Positions 50,292 through 60,962 of a stretch of 64,000 nucleotides of DNA are shown here, piece by piece. Source of the DNA: Stenogyne calaminthoides (taxonomy: Eukaryota > Streptophyta > Magnoliopsida > Lamiales > Lamiaceae); assembly GCA_037126765.1 (NCBI GenBank), contig JBBCBC010000034.1, positions 20,148,691 to 20,212,690 of the forward strand, read 5' to 3'. Positions within the stretch are counted from its first letter, which is position 1, and each line of letters starts with the position of its first letter. Below the pieces are notes generated by a model, which did no database searches, had not been told where the DNA came from, and saw only the letters and a program-made list of their open reading frames with translations. The translations under genes and the position numbers were made by a program.

Positions 50292-51130
50292 TTATTGTGC
50301 TCGATTAATCCACCTACCCGACACGTGTAAACCAAGATGCTCGCCAGCTCATCGGGCACGTGTACACTTATACTGGGTAAACATTCTGCTCGATCACCCG
50401 TGCTCGTCAAGCTTGACAAAACACTCTGTTCGGGTAGTTGTGCTCGACGATGTTCGACGCCCAAACAAACCTCAACCGCACCTAAAACGTTTGCTCGCCC
50501 GGAGAGCAGAGAAGAGGAACCTGCTCGCCCTCAGATAGCATGAACTAAGACACTTGGCCTACGGCCGCTTCTCTCAGGCGAGCATAATAGTCACTCAAGA
50601 ACGGACACACTACAGCTAACACCAAGGCCAGGTCACCTGCTAAGCTATAACCACCTAGAGTACAAGTCGGAGACCTCAGAGGCAAGATAACACAGATGTC
50701 GACCAAAGGAGCAAGGCGATAAACGTGGCAGCCCCGCATATTCACTTGCATGACAAGAAATCGATAGCTCGTACTAGACAAGGCAGCACATGCTTATCAA
50801 AACTCTATAAATAGGCCCTCAAAGATCAAGAATAAGGTTGAAAAACTTACCCAATACAACTCTTGTATAAGCTTACCATCTCACAATACACTTGTGCTCG
50901 TCACAACTACATTATGTTCGATAAATTCTCAAGTCATAAATAATATAACACTGGCTTGGTGTGCCCCCAGACGTAGTCAACTTTGACGAACTGGGTCATC
51001 AAACTCTTATTTTAAACCTCATATAAGTAATGTGCTCGTCACACGTACGACGTGCTCGCCACGCACGTCAGGTGTCTGACACGTAATCTACTTTGTTTGT
51101 TTAGTTTCATACGTAACGCCACATCATATT
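50292..51130 (+). repeat. Candidate Tat-type LTR/leader, probably the inverted 5' LTR of Tat-1
   Basis: No protein family is seen in it. A promoter-like TATAAATAGG is at 50805-50814, followed by a region resembling a gypsy LTR end (ACGTAGTCAACTTTGACGAA at about 50974-50993). It has eleven TGCTCG or CGAGCA hexamers, the signature of Tat-1. It is plus-oriented whereas Tat-1 is minus, as expected if it was inverted together with the Copia-4 half next to it. Confidence 0.45.
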
Positions 51131-53608
51131 TTCCATGCAACACGACTATGATGTCAAAATAAAAATATTAAGGAGTGATAATAGTACTGAATTTATTTTA
51201 TCTGATTTCTATCATAAGTTGGGGATTATTCACCAAACTTCTTGTGTGGAAACCCCACAACAGAATGGGTTGGTTGAGAGAAAGCATCAACATCTTCTTC
51301 AGGTTGCTAGATCACTTCTATTTCAATCATCCTTACCTCTTAAATACTGGAGTTTCTGCATTCAAACTGCATGTCATCTCATAAATAGGATTCCCAGTTC
51401 TGTTTTACATAACAAAACACCTTTTGAGTTACTGCATGGGAAACAACCTGATTATGATTATATGAGAAATTTTGGATGCTTGTGTTTTGCAAACACCTTG
51501 TCTGTGCACAGGTCTAAGTTTGATAAAAGGGCCACAAAATGTGCATTTCTAGGGTATCCCTTAGAACTAAGGGCTACAGATTGCTGGACATTACTTCAGG
51601 TAAAAAATTTATTTCAAGAAATGTTGTTTTTCATGAGCATTTGTACCCTTTCTCTGATAAAACTGCTAGTTTTGATGTGGCTCAACAACCATCTTCTTCT
51701 ATTGCTGGTTATGATGAGAATGACAACGTTGTTGATCCTTACATTGTGCATCATTCACATGTTCCTTCTGTTCAAGACATAACACAGGATATGCAACTTT
51801 TGTCTCTCAATTCTGATAATGTGCATTCTGATAACATTGATTCTATTTCTAATCATGATGAGTTAAGAAGTCTAGTAGAATTAAACATGCTCCAGCTTAT
51901 TTGAGTGTTTACAATATTGATTTACCTAAGTATGTGCAACATTCTGACAAGAACATTGTTAACACTGATAAATTTGTTAATCATACTACAGTTCTGTATC
52001 CAATTTCAAACTTTGTATCCACGGAAAGATTATCCACTTCTCATAAAGCTTTCACAGCTTCTATTAGTCAGATTGTAGAACCAAAAACATATAGGCAGGC
52101 ATGCACTAATGAAAATTGGAATATTGCCATGAAATGAACTTGATGCATTAGAAAGAACCAATACATGGTCTCTTGAGTCCTTACCTGAAAACAAGCATTG
52201 TATTGGTTGTAAATGGGTTTACAAAGTGAAATATAAGGCTGATGGTACTATTGAAAGATATAAAGCAAGGCTTGTTGCTAAAGGTTACACACAGGAGGAA
52301 GGAATAGATTATTTTGACACCTTTTCTCCTGTGGCCAAAATAACAACAGTCGGGATTTTACTCTCAATAGTTGTTGCAAAGAATTGGTGTATACACCAAT
52401 GTGATGTGAATAATACATTCTTGCATGGTGAGTTAGATGAGGAGGTGTACATATTACCACCTCCTGGATATACTGTTCCTCCTAACACTGTTTGCAGATT
52501 GAGAAAGAGCCTTTATGGCCTCAAGCAAGCTTCCAAGCAGTGGTTCACTAAGCTATTTAACACTCTGATATCAAAAGTTTTGTTCAATCCAAGGCAGACA
52601 CTTCATTATTTACTCAAATAATTGATGGTCAGATCATTATTCTCTTATGTTATGTTGATGACATAATCATTACTGGTACTTGTTTACAACATATTTTAAA
52701 TGTTAAATCCTTTTTACATGACAAATTTACAATTAAAGATCTTGGAGTTTTGAAATACATATTGGTAATTGAAGTTGCTAGATCTGAAAAGGGTTTGCAC
52801 TTGTGTCAAAGAAAATATATCTTGGATTTATTAGCAGATTCTGGATACTTGGCTAGCAAGCCTTGCACAACTCCAATGGATCCAAAGCACAAGTTTTTAG
52901 GTGATAATGTTCCTCTTCTTTCTAACCCTTCTAAATACAGGAGGCTAGTTGGAAAACTACTTTATCTTACCATTACTAGACCAGACATAGCATATATTGT
53001 CCAAACTTTATCTCAGTACATGAGCAAGCCCAATGACATTCATTTACAAGCTGTTTATAGGTTGCTCAGGTATCTTAAGTCCACCATTGGACAAGGCATG
53101 TTTTATCATACTAATAACAACTTCCAGTTGCAGCCTTACACTGATAGTGATTGGGCCAGATGTGAAGAAACCAGAAAGAGCATCACAGGATATGCAATCT
53201 ACTTAGGAAACTCCCTCATTTCATGGAAATCCAAGAAGCAAAACACAGTGTGTAGGTTATCCACTGAGGCAGAATATAGGGCCATGTGTTCAACCTCCTG
53301 TGAAGTGCAATGGATACTTTATATACTTCAAGACTTGAAGATACCACACACTCAAGCTGTCAACATGTTTACAGACAACGGATCTGCTTATTGTATAGCC
53401 CATAATCCATGCCTACATGAAAAGAACAAGCACATACAAATCGACATTCATCTCACAAGGAAAAAGATTCAACAAGGCATCATCAAGCTTATACAGTTGC
53501 CTACATCACAAAATCTTGCAGATACCTTGACCAAACCTCTTGGTCCAGCTCAATTCAACACTTTCAAGGCCAAAATGGGACTTCTCAACATCCACTCTCA
53601 TTTTGAGG
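51131..53608 (+). pseudogene. Copia-4 integrase end, reverse transcriptase and RNase H
   Basis: Integrase core end at 51135-51330 (KILRSDNSTEF with the second D, TPQQNGLVERKHQHL with the catalytic E), C-terminal region to about 51560 (KCAFLGYP), then a shifted frame, reverse transcriptase at 52140-52740 (CKWVYKVKYKADG; DVNNTFLHGELDEEVY; LRKSLYGLKQASKQW; CYVDDIIITG at about 52648-52677) and RNase H at 52750-53640 (TDSDWARCEETRKSITGY, LSTEAEYRAM, FTDNGSA). The last 296 codons are open. Frame changes lie near 51590, 51904, 52130 and 52600. Confidence 0.9.
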
Positions 53609-53845
53609 GGGGATCTAAAGATAAAGAAATAGTCAAATAGTTATTTCTTAGTCCAACTAATACTTCTTCTCTTTACAGCTAATACTAGAACTTTAAGTAT
53701 TTCTAGCATATTGTATAAATAGGAACTCAATTCATAGGATTATTTACTGGTTCATTTGATACTTCTCTCCCAAATTGTAAAACGGTTATTCATTCAATAG
53801 AGTTCATGTTGATTCTTGTTATTCTTGGATTCACAGCTCAATAAT
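53609..53845 (+). repeat. 3' LTR of Copia-4 (short)
   Basis: The run TTTTGAGGGGGGA (53602-53614 region) is the polypurine tract. The following roughly 230 bp carry a TATA box TATAAATAGG at about 53714-53723 and end near AACCCATTA before a run of A. Short LTRs of this kind fit the Retrofit/Ale-type copias. The exact ends are uncertain because the usual TG start is altered. Confidence 0.6.
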
Positions 53846-53864
53846 AACCCATTAAAAAAAAGGA

Positions 53865-53983
53865 AAAAAAAACTTATATCTATAATTGCATTAATCAAAC
53901 TATTAATTATTTAAACTATTCAATCTAAAATTTATAATATAAAATTATTTTAAATCCGCGTAGTAGGGCGAGTTACACGCTAC
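53865..53983. repeat. Fragment ending like the 60961-61676 element
   Basis: 53940-53983 (AAATCCGCGTAGTAGGGCGA then GTTACACGCTACT) matches the right end of the element at 60961-61676 (ATTTTAAATCACGCGTAGTA then GTTACATGCTAGT). It is an AT-rich transposon remnant at the left edge of the duplicated block. Confidence 0.5.
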
Positions 53984-54586
53984 TATATACCTAAAGGTAT
54001 TTAAATCGTGTAAAATAAAGCATTCGCCAAACAATTCGTGTGATTTCATTATGACTACAAGGATTATAATAGTGCACATGCAGATTCCCATCCATTCGTT
54101 TTTCTTCCATGAATGATAATCCATAACCTTTTATTTCCAACATAAATAAAAATAGGCAAATAACACAACATGAATCCGAGTATTTGATCTTCTAATAAAT
54201 TATGCATGACAAAGTTTCATATGCAATTGGTGATAAGATCGGCACACTCGTCCCAACTTTATCTATGTATCCACAGAACATGTCTAATATATTTAATGGA
54301 TCACGTATTTTTGTAAATAAGTCATTTAATTGCATGAGTGTACGGTGCACTTGAGTGCACAAGAGACACACTCATAATGTATATACGTTTATATTTTTGA
54401 GTAAACACATTTTATGACATTTGGTGCACAAAGTACCCTCATTTATGATTGCAACATTATATAGCCATTTGAAATTAAAATCAATTTATAATAGAATTTA
54501 TATATAAACTCCAAATGTGAGAGTGGAGTATAGAGACGTATATAACACCAAATATAATATAAACGCGCACACATATAAAAATAGTC
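53984..54586 (+). repeat. Duplicated block, copy 1: upstream region of the thionin-like pseudogene
   Basis: Similar to 59115-59489 over most of its length, including GACTACAAGGAT, TGATCTTCTAATAAATTAT, TTTTTGAGTAAACACA, TGTGCACAAAG and the final GAGAGTGG...ACACCAAATA. A TATA-like GTATATAAC lies at about 54537-54545, some 45 bp before the start codon. No other gene is seen. Confidence 0.7.
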
Positions 54587-54826
54587 ATGGAAAAAATTAG
54601 GAATAATCCATTTCATGTGGGAATTATATCATGGTAATATTTCAATCAACAATAGTAACATCTTCCCCTGCAAGTTGCTCATTGAAATGTAATTTAATGT
54701 GCCTTTTTACAAAGATACCGGGCCCATGTGTGAGTGATTGCTTGAGACACTGCAATTTAAACACATTGGCAAGCATAGAATGCACAAATAGTTGTGCCAA
54801 TTTGAAGTGCAAAATTTTCACCCGAG
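54587..54826 (+). pseudogene. Thionin-like cysteine-rich protein, broken copy (exon 1 only)
   Basis: A copy of exon 1 of the gene at 59490. The start codon at 54587 is conserved, but the exon is 240 bases against 241 in the sister copy, and the frame meets a TAA 16 codons in, inside the signal-peptide region (net loss of one base near 54628-54634). After the lesion the frame with three cysteine triplets (CSLKCNLMC, CVSDCLRHC, CTNSCANLKC) is open. The splice donor GTAATATT follows at 54827. No second exon is seen before the duplicated downstream block at 55175. An in-frame ATG at 54631 would give a protein without most of its signal peptide. A single-base assembly error could explain the shift, but not the missing exon. 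Confidence 0.7.
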
Positions 54827-54844
54827 GTAATATTATTAAGGGAA

Positions 54845-55170
54845 GAAATACGTTATTCCACTCTCATGAAGTTTTCATTTTGAAAAATGTCATTTTATAT
54901 ATATATATATTTTTTTTATAAAATTGCAAAAAATATTCTTTGGACATGTAAATATATTCCTCGTTGTGCTACCCATCTTCGACCCTAACTCATGTGCAAC
55001 CCTTATGTAACTTGCACGTTAGTAAGGATCACACATTGATCACATATGGATCGCACCGGCCACAAGAAGAGTATTTAGGTCAAGAAATTAAGTATTTTGA
55101 GTTGCAATTTTACAGGAAGAAAAAAATTGGGTGGCATTTTTTTAAAATGAAAACTTGAGAGATATGGTTA
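54845..55170. mobile_element. Foldback MITE, copy 1
   Basis: Inverted arms of about 100 bases or more: 54860-54985 (AAGTTTTCATTTTGAAAAATG) against 55070-55160 (AAAATGAAAACTTGAGAG). It lies just after the splice-donor position, as does the related foldback at 59753-60415, so the insertion is older than the duplication. Arms are diverged and the exact ends are uncertain. Confidence 0.6.
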
Positions 55171-55174
55171 ATGT

Positions 55175-55430
55175 GTAATAAGGTATAAAGAAAGATATCC
55201 ATAGTCTTTTCCAATACAAAATCTTGAATTCCTACGATCATTAAAGAAAAGAAGGTCGTGATCGTGTTTATTTGCAGGAGTTGGAAATTAGAAATATACC
55301 TTTATTATATTATATATCTTAATTGATAGTCGTCTCGAAACTCAAATTCATATTTACTGGTCTATTATTTTCCTTCGTACTTCTTGTTTTCCGCTTCAAA
55401 TTCGTATCTTTTATACTCAAACCGATCATC
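55175..55430. repeat. Duplicated block, copy 1: downstream part
   Basis: Matches 61672-61900 (AAGGTATAA, CATAGTCTTTT, CAATACAAAATCTT, AATTCCTAC, AAAGAAAAGAAGGTC, GCAGGAGTT). In copy 1 it follows the MITE directly; in copy 2 exon 2 and about 1.1 kb of AT-rich DNA lie between. Confidence 0.7.
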
Positions 55431-55499
55431 ATACAGGACAATGAATTGGATCGCTAGCTCAATCGGTTGAATCATTCTAAAAATTTAAGATGATTTGAA

Positions 55500-55502
<3 letters not shown>

Positions 55503-55555
<53 letters not shown>

Positions 55556-55557
55556 CA
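55503..55557. repeat. TA microsatellite
   Basis: Nearly pure (TA)n with one ACAT interruption and a CACG end. Confidence 0.95.
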
Positions 55558-55601
55558 CGTCATAAAATATATCACGAAATTATAAATTATATATGAAAAT
55601 A

Positions 55602-56180
55602 CAGTAAAAACTCTATAAATTAATACTCATGGGACCAACAAAATTTATTAATTAAAAGAGTTATTAATTAATCGATAAATTAATAATTATTAATTTATAT
55701 ATTAATTTTTTTATTAATATATAATTAAATACTCAATTTACAAACACCTTTCAAACTTCGCTTAATTATTGGGAAATATGCTAAACCAAGGTGCTTCAAG
55801 AATGTATACTTGAACAGTTTGAACTATGAGAACCGTGCTAACAAACGAGCTTGGATGACTGGGGTGTTATTTTAAGACGAATTATCGTCGTCGATTTTAT
55901 AGACTTCTTTTGGAGGATTATGAATTAGGGGTTCCAAATCCAGCAAAAATAAATGTGTTAGATGCAATGAATCTTGAAATTTTAGCATGGACTATGGACG
56001 TTAGTGCAAATACAATTGTGAACTGCTTTTGTCATTGTAAACTTCGATCAACAGATAACATGATTTTTGCCTGTAAAAAAAATAGATAACATGACTTTTG
56101 AGAACTCCGATGAACAGATAGGTGATGAAAGCACTCAAAAACTCCAAAATTTGATCAAAGAGTTGGGTTATCACAATGCA
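55602..56180 (+). mobile_element. Pogo/Tigger-type DNA transposon, truncated
   Basis: The left terminal repeat CAGTAAAAACTCTATAAATT starts at 55602 after a TA (55600-55601), as expected for plant pogo elements, which insert at TA. From about 55880 to 56065 the plus strand keeps a transposase fragment (NYRRRFYRLLLEDYELGVPN, then AKINVLDAMNLEILAWTMDV, and NTIVNCFCHCKLRS) that matches the middle of plant Tigger-type transposases. The upstream DNA-binding part is missing or degraded, and the element ends in a T-run near 56180 with no right terminal repeat. Confidence 0.75.
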
Positions 56181-57407
56181 GGTTTTTTTTTTTTTTTAAA
56201 TGCATATCCAAATATAAAAGTAAAAAAATAATCAGATAAGATTCATGTGATACGTACATGTCTGAAACTTTGTTATGGTAATTAACTCCAGACTACATAT
56301 CGATAAAAATATAATCTGAAATTTTAATCTATTACAATTAAAAATGAAGCTACTTGCAATTGCGACTATTAATCAATTTCAAATATCTTCTTCTTTTATC
56401 ATGTTACTGGAATCTCTACAATCCACATGATTAGTTTCACGAACATTGAACCACTAACCAACACCACACTAAAGAAAAAAAAATCAATTTCGCCATCCAT
56501 AATTATCTCAACATCATTTTTTCCTTATGGTAAAGGAAAATTTTAGAAATACAATAAATATTAAATTATTTGTTTTTCAAATACTTCCAGAAGAAAGAAA
56601 ATAATTTCAACTTTGTACTTTGTTCAATTTTTATTTTTTTTTCATACAGATTTCACGATATTTCTTCCTCAAGCATATTTTTCTACTTTGTAATTTGCTC
56701 ATCAGTTGTTTCTTTCATAATCTAAAATTTCATATTGTAATATATGCTTCCATCAAGAAAAGTTAAAATATTGTATCACGTGTTTCATACCATGTGTCTA
56801 AAGCTGACCATATAAGGTGATGAAAAATGAATTCTTATTTTATTGTTGTACGAGGTCATGAAGTTTTAATAAGCCTCTTAAAAGTATCGTTGGGCCTTTC
56901 GACTATATTGTAACTCTCCACTTTAGTGTTACTATTTTAACATGCTACCAATAATTGTGATTAATCTGACAATGTGGTATATGTCTAAGAAAACAAGATA
57001 TTTAACATATTAACATATTTAATGACATCTATATTAACATATTTTTTTGTATTCATTGATAGCTCGGTCAAATCGAGAAATTAATTATGAATGTATGAAT
57101 TTGAAACAATATTAATATACTCTAATATACACTAATGTTTAATATTTTGAAATCTTTCGTACAAAATTTGTTGGGTTTCGATATATCCTTAGAAAGTGTA
57201 TAGTATGAAAACCCATGTTCTCAAAAATTACAACTACTATGAAAATATATTATGTGACGGTTCAAAGAGATGAAATACTTCCGTCAAAAAGAAAAATGAA
57301 AGATAAAATACTGAGTTTATGACTCAAATTTCATGCGTTTTGGATTGAAAACAAATAAAACAATAATTAAAATAATATTAATAATTATTTAGTTAATCCA
57401 AGAGAGG
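56181..57407. other. AT-rich intergenic sequence, nothing recognised
   Basis: No convincing open frame, RNA gene or repeat end. Confidence 0.6.
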
Positions 57408-57415
57408 GTAAAGAT

Positions 57416-58945
57416 TAGAGCTGGCAGTTTGGACCGCACGGTCCAACCCAGCCCATCGGACCAATTGATGTTCTTGGGCTGGGTTAGACCGGCTCAAATT
57501 CTTATTGGACTTGTAAAAATGTAGCCCAGTCTCCAACCTTACATGGATTAACGGGCCACCCGGCCCAATGTGCAAAAAAAAAAATTTTTTTTAAATAAAT
57601 ATATGTGAACTAAATTTAATTTTTTGAAGACAAAAATTAGCATAAAAAATTATTATAGATACCTGAAGTCCTTGATAATATCATAATGTAAGAAAATTGA
57701 GGGCACATGAATATTTTTCTTAAGCACAAGGATTGTGTTGAAAAGAAATACATAATTTAAAAATATATTTTCAAATGCTTCATGTTAATAATCTATATTT
57801 TAAAATATAAATTTTAAATTAATATACAATTAGATCAAATCCTTCAACAAGAACACAATTTTATAAAGGGTTAATTCTAAATAAATACACGACCTTTTGA
57901 TCAAATATCAATTTAATCACGACCTTCAAGATTTTTGTATTAAAGCTCAACCTTTGATATTGTTGTAAATTGATACACGTTTCTTTTTTTCCTCGGCCGC
58001 AAAGAGGTGACGTGGTTCACCGAAGCATGTGTACACTTGCTAGTTAAAATGATACATATTAAATAATATTTTTTAAATTATTCCACATAATATTACACAT
58101 TTTTAAATAAATTAAAACAAAAAATAATAATTAAAAGAAGTTAAAATCTAAAAAAAACAATTAAAATATAAATAAAAATAAAATTTATATCCATTTCATA
58201 AAATTGATCGAATCTCAATAAATAATTCACAAATTTAGTTTAAGGAGGTCGACTGCAATAAGAACAAGTGAGGGGTTGAGGGAGTGACAATAGATAATGG
58301 ATGGATTGAATGCATGGGGAAGAGAAACTAAAAGATTGCATTTATTTTGGAACATGGGAATATATTTTAATTTTTAAATATTGACGACGAGAATTAGTTT
58401 TTAAGATTTTGAATTTAGATTTGAATAATTTATTTTATTTTTTTAGATTTTATTTTATTTTTTATTTTTAATTCACTTTTTAAATATTTTATATATTTAT
58501 AATTTAGAAATTTCATTTTATGTGTAGTTTGACATAACAAAAATAATAATTTCGGCGAGTCACATCGTCTCTTTACGGTCGATGGAAAAAAAACATGTAT
58601 TAATTTGCAACAACATCAAAGGTTGGCCTTTTATACAATATTTTTGAAGATCGTGATTAAATTGATATTTGGTTTAAAGGTCGTGTATTTATTTAAAATT
58701 AACCCTTTTATCAAATATAAAGTCTAATTCTTAGTATGAATAATAAATTATTTATTAAAAAAATTAAGATGTCGAGCCAATCGGCCGCCTATTAGTCCGC
58801 TTGCCAAATTGACTCAAGCTCATTAGGTCCACGGGACACATGGGTCGGGTCAAATAGGCCCAAATATTTTTGGGGCCCCAACCCATACTTACCTTCGGGT
58901 TGACTGGGTCGTCTCATCGGGCTGGGCTCAATTTGCCGGGCTCTA
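57416..58945. mobile_element. Non-autonomous hAT-type element, interrupted
   Basis: An exact 8-bp duplication GTAAAGAT at 57408-57415 and 58946-58953 flanks terminal repeats TAGAGCTGGCA (left) and TGCCGGGCTCTA (right). The inside is rich in GGCCC/GGGTC words, as is common in plant hAT-type short elements. Without the nested MITE it is about 683 bp. No transposase. Confidence 0.88.
57868..58705. mobile_element. Mutator-type MITE nested in the hAT element
   Basis: Long inverted repeats of about 150 bp (57868-58020 against 58554-58705) beginning GGGTTAATT, with a 9-bp flank TTTTATAAA / TTTTATCAA (8 of 9 match; 57859-57867 and 58706-58714). The length of the repeats and of the duplication fits Mutator-like elements. 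No coding region. Confidence 0.8.
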
Positions 58946-59114
58946 GTAAAGATGATATAGAATTATTATGATAACTCGTATATAAAAAATACTTATATGG
59001 ATATATTATTTTGCTATCTCTAAAATTTCATTCTCTTGCTCTCCGTCAACTAGGCTACTAGCAAGTTACATAAACTTGAGAATATATAAATTAGATTTCT
59101 TAGTGAAAATACGT

Positions 59115-59489
59115 GTCACATATGCATATACTCAAAGGCATTTATCTTGTTGAAATTAAAAAAAAAAAAAGATTGTCAAACAAATTCGAGCTATTCCGTT
59201 CTGACTACAAGGATCACAATGCACGTGTAGATTTTTCGACATAAATAAACATAGACAAAGAACACAACAACAATCAAAGTATGTGATCTTCTAATAAATT
59301 ATATATGTACATTTATATTTTTGAGTAAACACAATTTACTACATTTTGTGCACAAAGATCCATGACCTATGACTACAAAATTATCTAGCCATTTAAATCA
59401 ATTTACAATAGAAATCCTATATGAACCCCAAATGAGAGAGTGGGGATAAAAAGACATATACACCAAATACAAGATATATAAAAATCATC
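59115..59489 (+). promoter_or_regulatory. Duplicated block, copy 2: upstream region of the thionin-like gene
   Basis: Similar to 54000-54586. Conserved words include GAGTAAACACA, TGTGCACAAAG, CTAGCCATTT and ACACCAAATA. There is no strong TATA box; the GGGATAAAAAGACATATA stretch at about 59440-59457 is the best candidate, 35-50 bp before the start codon. Confidence 0.45.
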
Positions 59490-60424
59490 ATGAAAAAAAT
59501 TATGATGAATCCAATTCATGTGGGAATTATATTGATAATAATATTTCAAGCAACAATAGTCACATCTTCCTCTATTGGTTGTTCATTAAAATGTAATTTA
59601 GTGTGCTTACTTACAAAGGTGCGGGGCGTATGTGTGAGTGATTGCTTGAGGCGCTGCAATTTAAAGACATTGACAAGTATCGAATGTACGGCTGGTTGTG
59701 CCAATTTTAAGTGCAAATTGCTTGCCTCAGGTAATATTATAAAGGGAAATTAGGCAAAATGGCACATTCATATGTGTTTTCATTTTGAAAAATGTCACCC
59801 AAATTATTTTATTTTTTTGGTAAAGTTTTCACTCAAATATTTTTTTGGACACATGTACATTTCTCCTTGTGCGATGGCAGTTCGTCCCTTATGCAGCTAA
59901 ATTGCGTGACAGTTGCATATATGTTGCATAAGGGTCTTGTGGGATAGAACCAAGATAGTCTCATAACTATTCACCTTTTCGAAAATTGTCCTAAAAAAAT
60001 TCTATGCACGAAATAGGTTTTTTGCAAATTGTACTATTATATATCGTCCCAAGTTCACTGAAATTGATGAAACGACATCATTTTTGGTCATGCACCTTAC
60101 ATGTGAGTATTCAATTTGAAGATTTTCGACTTAAATACATGACAAAAAACGGCGTCATTTCATCAATTCCAGTGGATTTGGGACGAAAATGGTACAATTC
60201 GCGAAAAGTTGGGATCCAGCAATTTTATACATCAAATTTTTTTTGTGATTATTTAAAAAAAAAAAATAAGTTATGAGACTATTTTTTATTCTATCCCAGT
60301 GGCACAAGGAGAAGGATATTTAGGTTCATAAAATATTTTTGAGTGACAATTTTATAAAATAAATAAATATTGAGTGACAATTTTCTATATGAAAACTTGA
60401 TAGGGACATTTTGTTAAATTATCC

Positions 60425-60465
<41 letters not shown>

Positions 60466-60580
60466 TTACATGTAAAATATCATAAATTGATGGGTTCTTA
60501 TATATTATTTTACAGATGAGCATAAGTATGAAGGATGTGTTAGTATGTGCGCACACGATTGCAGCATCAAGAAATATTAG
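59490..60580 (+). CDS. Thionin-like secreted cysteine-rich protein, two exons
   Basis: Exon 1 is 59490-59730 (80 codons plus one base), the intron 59731-60515 (GT...AG, 785 bp), exon 2 60516-60580, ending in TAG. The predicted protein has 101 residues. Residues 1 to about 27 form a signal peptide (MKKIMMNPIHV, then a run of Ile/Leu). The mature part has twelve cysteines in four groups: 31/35/39, 48/52/56, 66/70/75 and, from exon 2, 88/92/96; each is C-x3-C-x3-C except the third (C-x3-C-x4-C). Four such groups, the CANFKC-like third group and the late CVSMC group resemble plant thionin-like proteins, which are secreted and thought to act in defence or reproduction. Reading on without splicing stops after GNIIKGN and loses the fourth group. 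The intron holds a foldback MITE. The splice choice is my inference from sequence; other small secreted cysteine-rich families cannot be excluded. Confidence 0.68.
59753..60415. mobile_element. Foldback MITE inside the thionin-like intron, copy 2
   Basis: Flanked by AAATTA at 59747-59752 and 60416-60421. Outer arms: CAAAATGGCAC...GTTTTCATTTTGAAAAATGT on the left and its diverged complement at 60330-60413 on the right. Inner arms: TTGCAAATTGTACTA (60015-60080) against the complement at 60140-60210, and AGTCTCATAAC near 59957 against GTTATGAGACT near 60271. Almost the whole 663 bp can fold back on itself. No coding capacity. Confidence 0.75.
60428..60465. repeat. TA microsatellite in the intron
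   Basis: (TA)n run with one GTA break, between the MITE and the splice acceptor. Confidence 0.95.
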
Positions 60581-60916
60581 CCTAATTATTTTCATTATTT
60601 TATTGGTATAATTAATGTGCAATAATCTCTTATACACTAAAGATGAATCACCATGTTTTATATTAAATCTCTGAATTTATGTGATATATTATTTATAGTA
60701 TTATTATTAGTTTTTTATTTTGTAATTTCAATTATTTATTATTTAATTTTGATATTACCTTTCATTTATCTCTTATCTATTAATTATGAATCACCCCCTA
60801 TTTTTGTGGTTGCTATATTTAAAATATTCATCTACAAACCATATACATTAATTTATATTAAATACATATTTCATAATTTATAAATTTATACTCCCACTTA
60901 TTCTTTTTAATTCTCT

Positions 60917-60960
<44 letters not shown>
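60581..60960. other. AT-rich 3' flank of the thionin-like gene, with a TA microsatellite
   Basis: No gene seen. A hydrophobic open frame at 60653-60883 is made of AT-rich codons only and has no family likeness. 60918-60958 is a pure (TA)n run. Confidence 0.7.

Positions 60961-60962
<2 letters not shown>

Noticed and set aside
60653..60883. Hydrophobic 76-codon frame
   Set aside because: Very AT-rich DNA naturally gives Ile/Phe/Tyr/Leu frames; no start context or family likeness.
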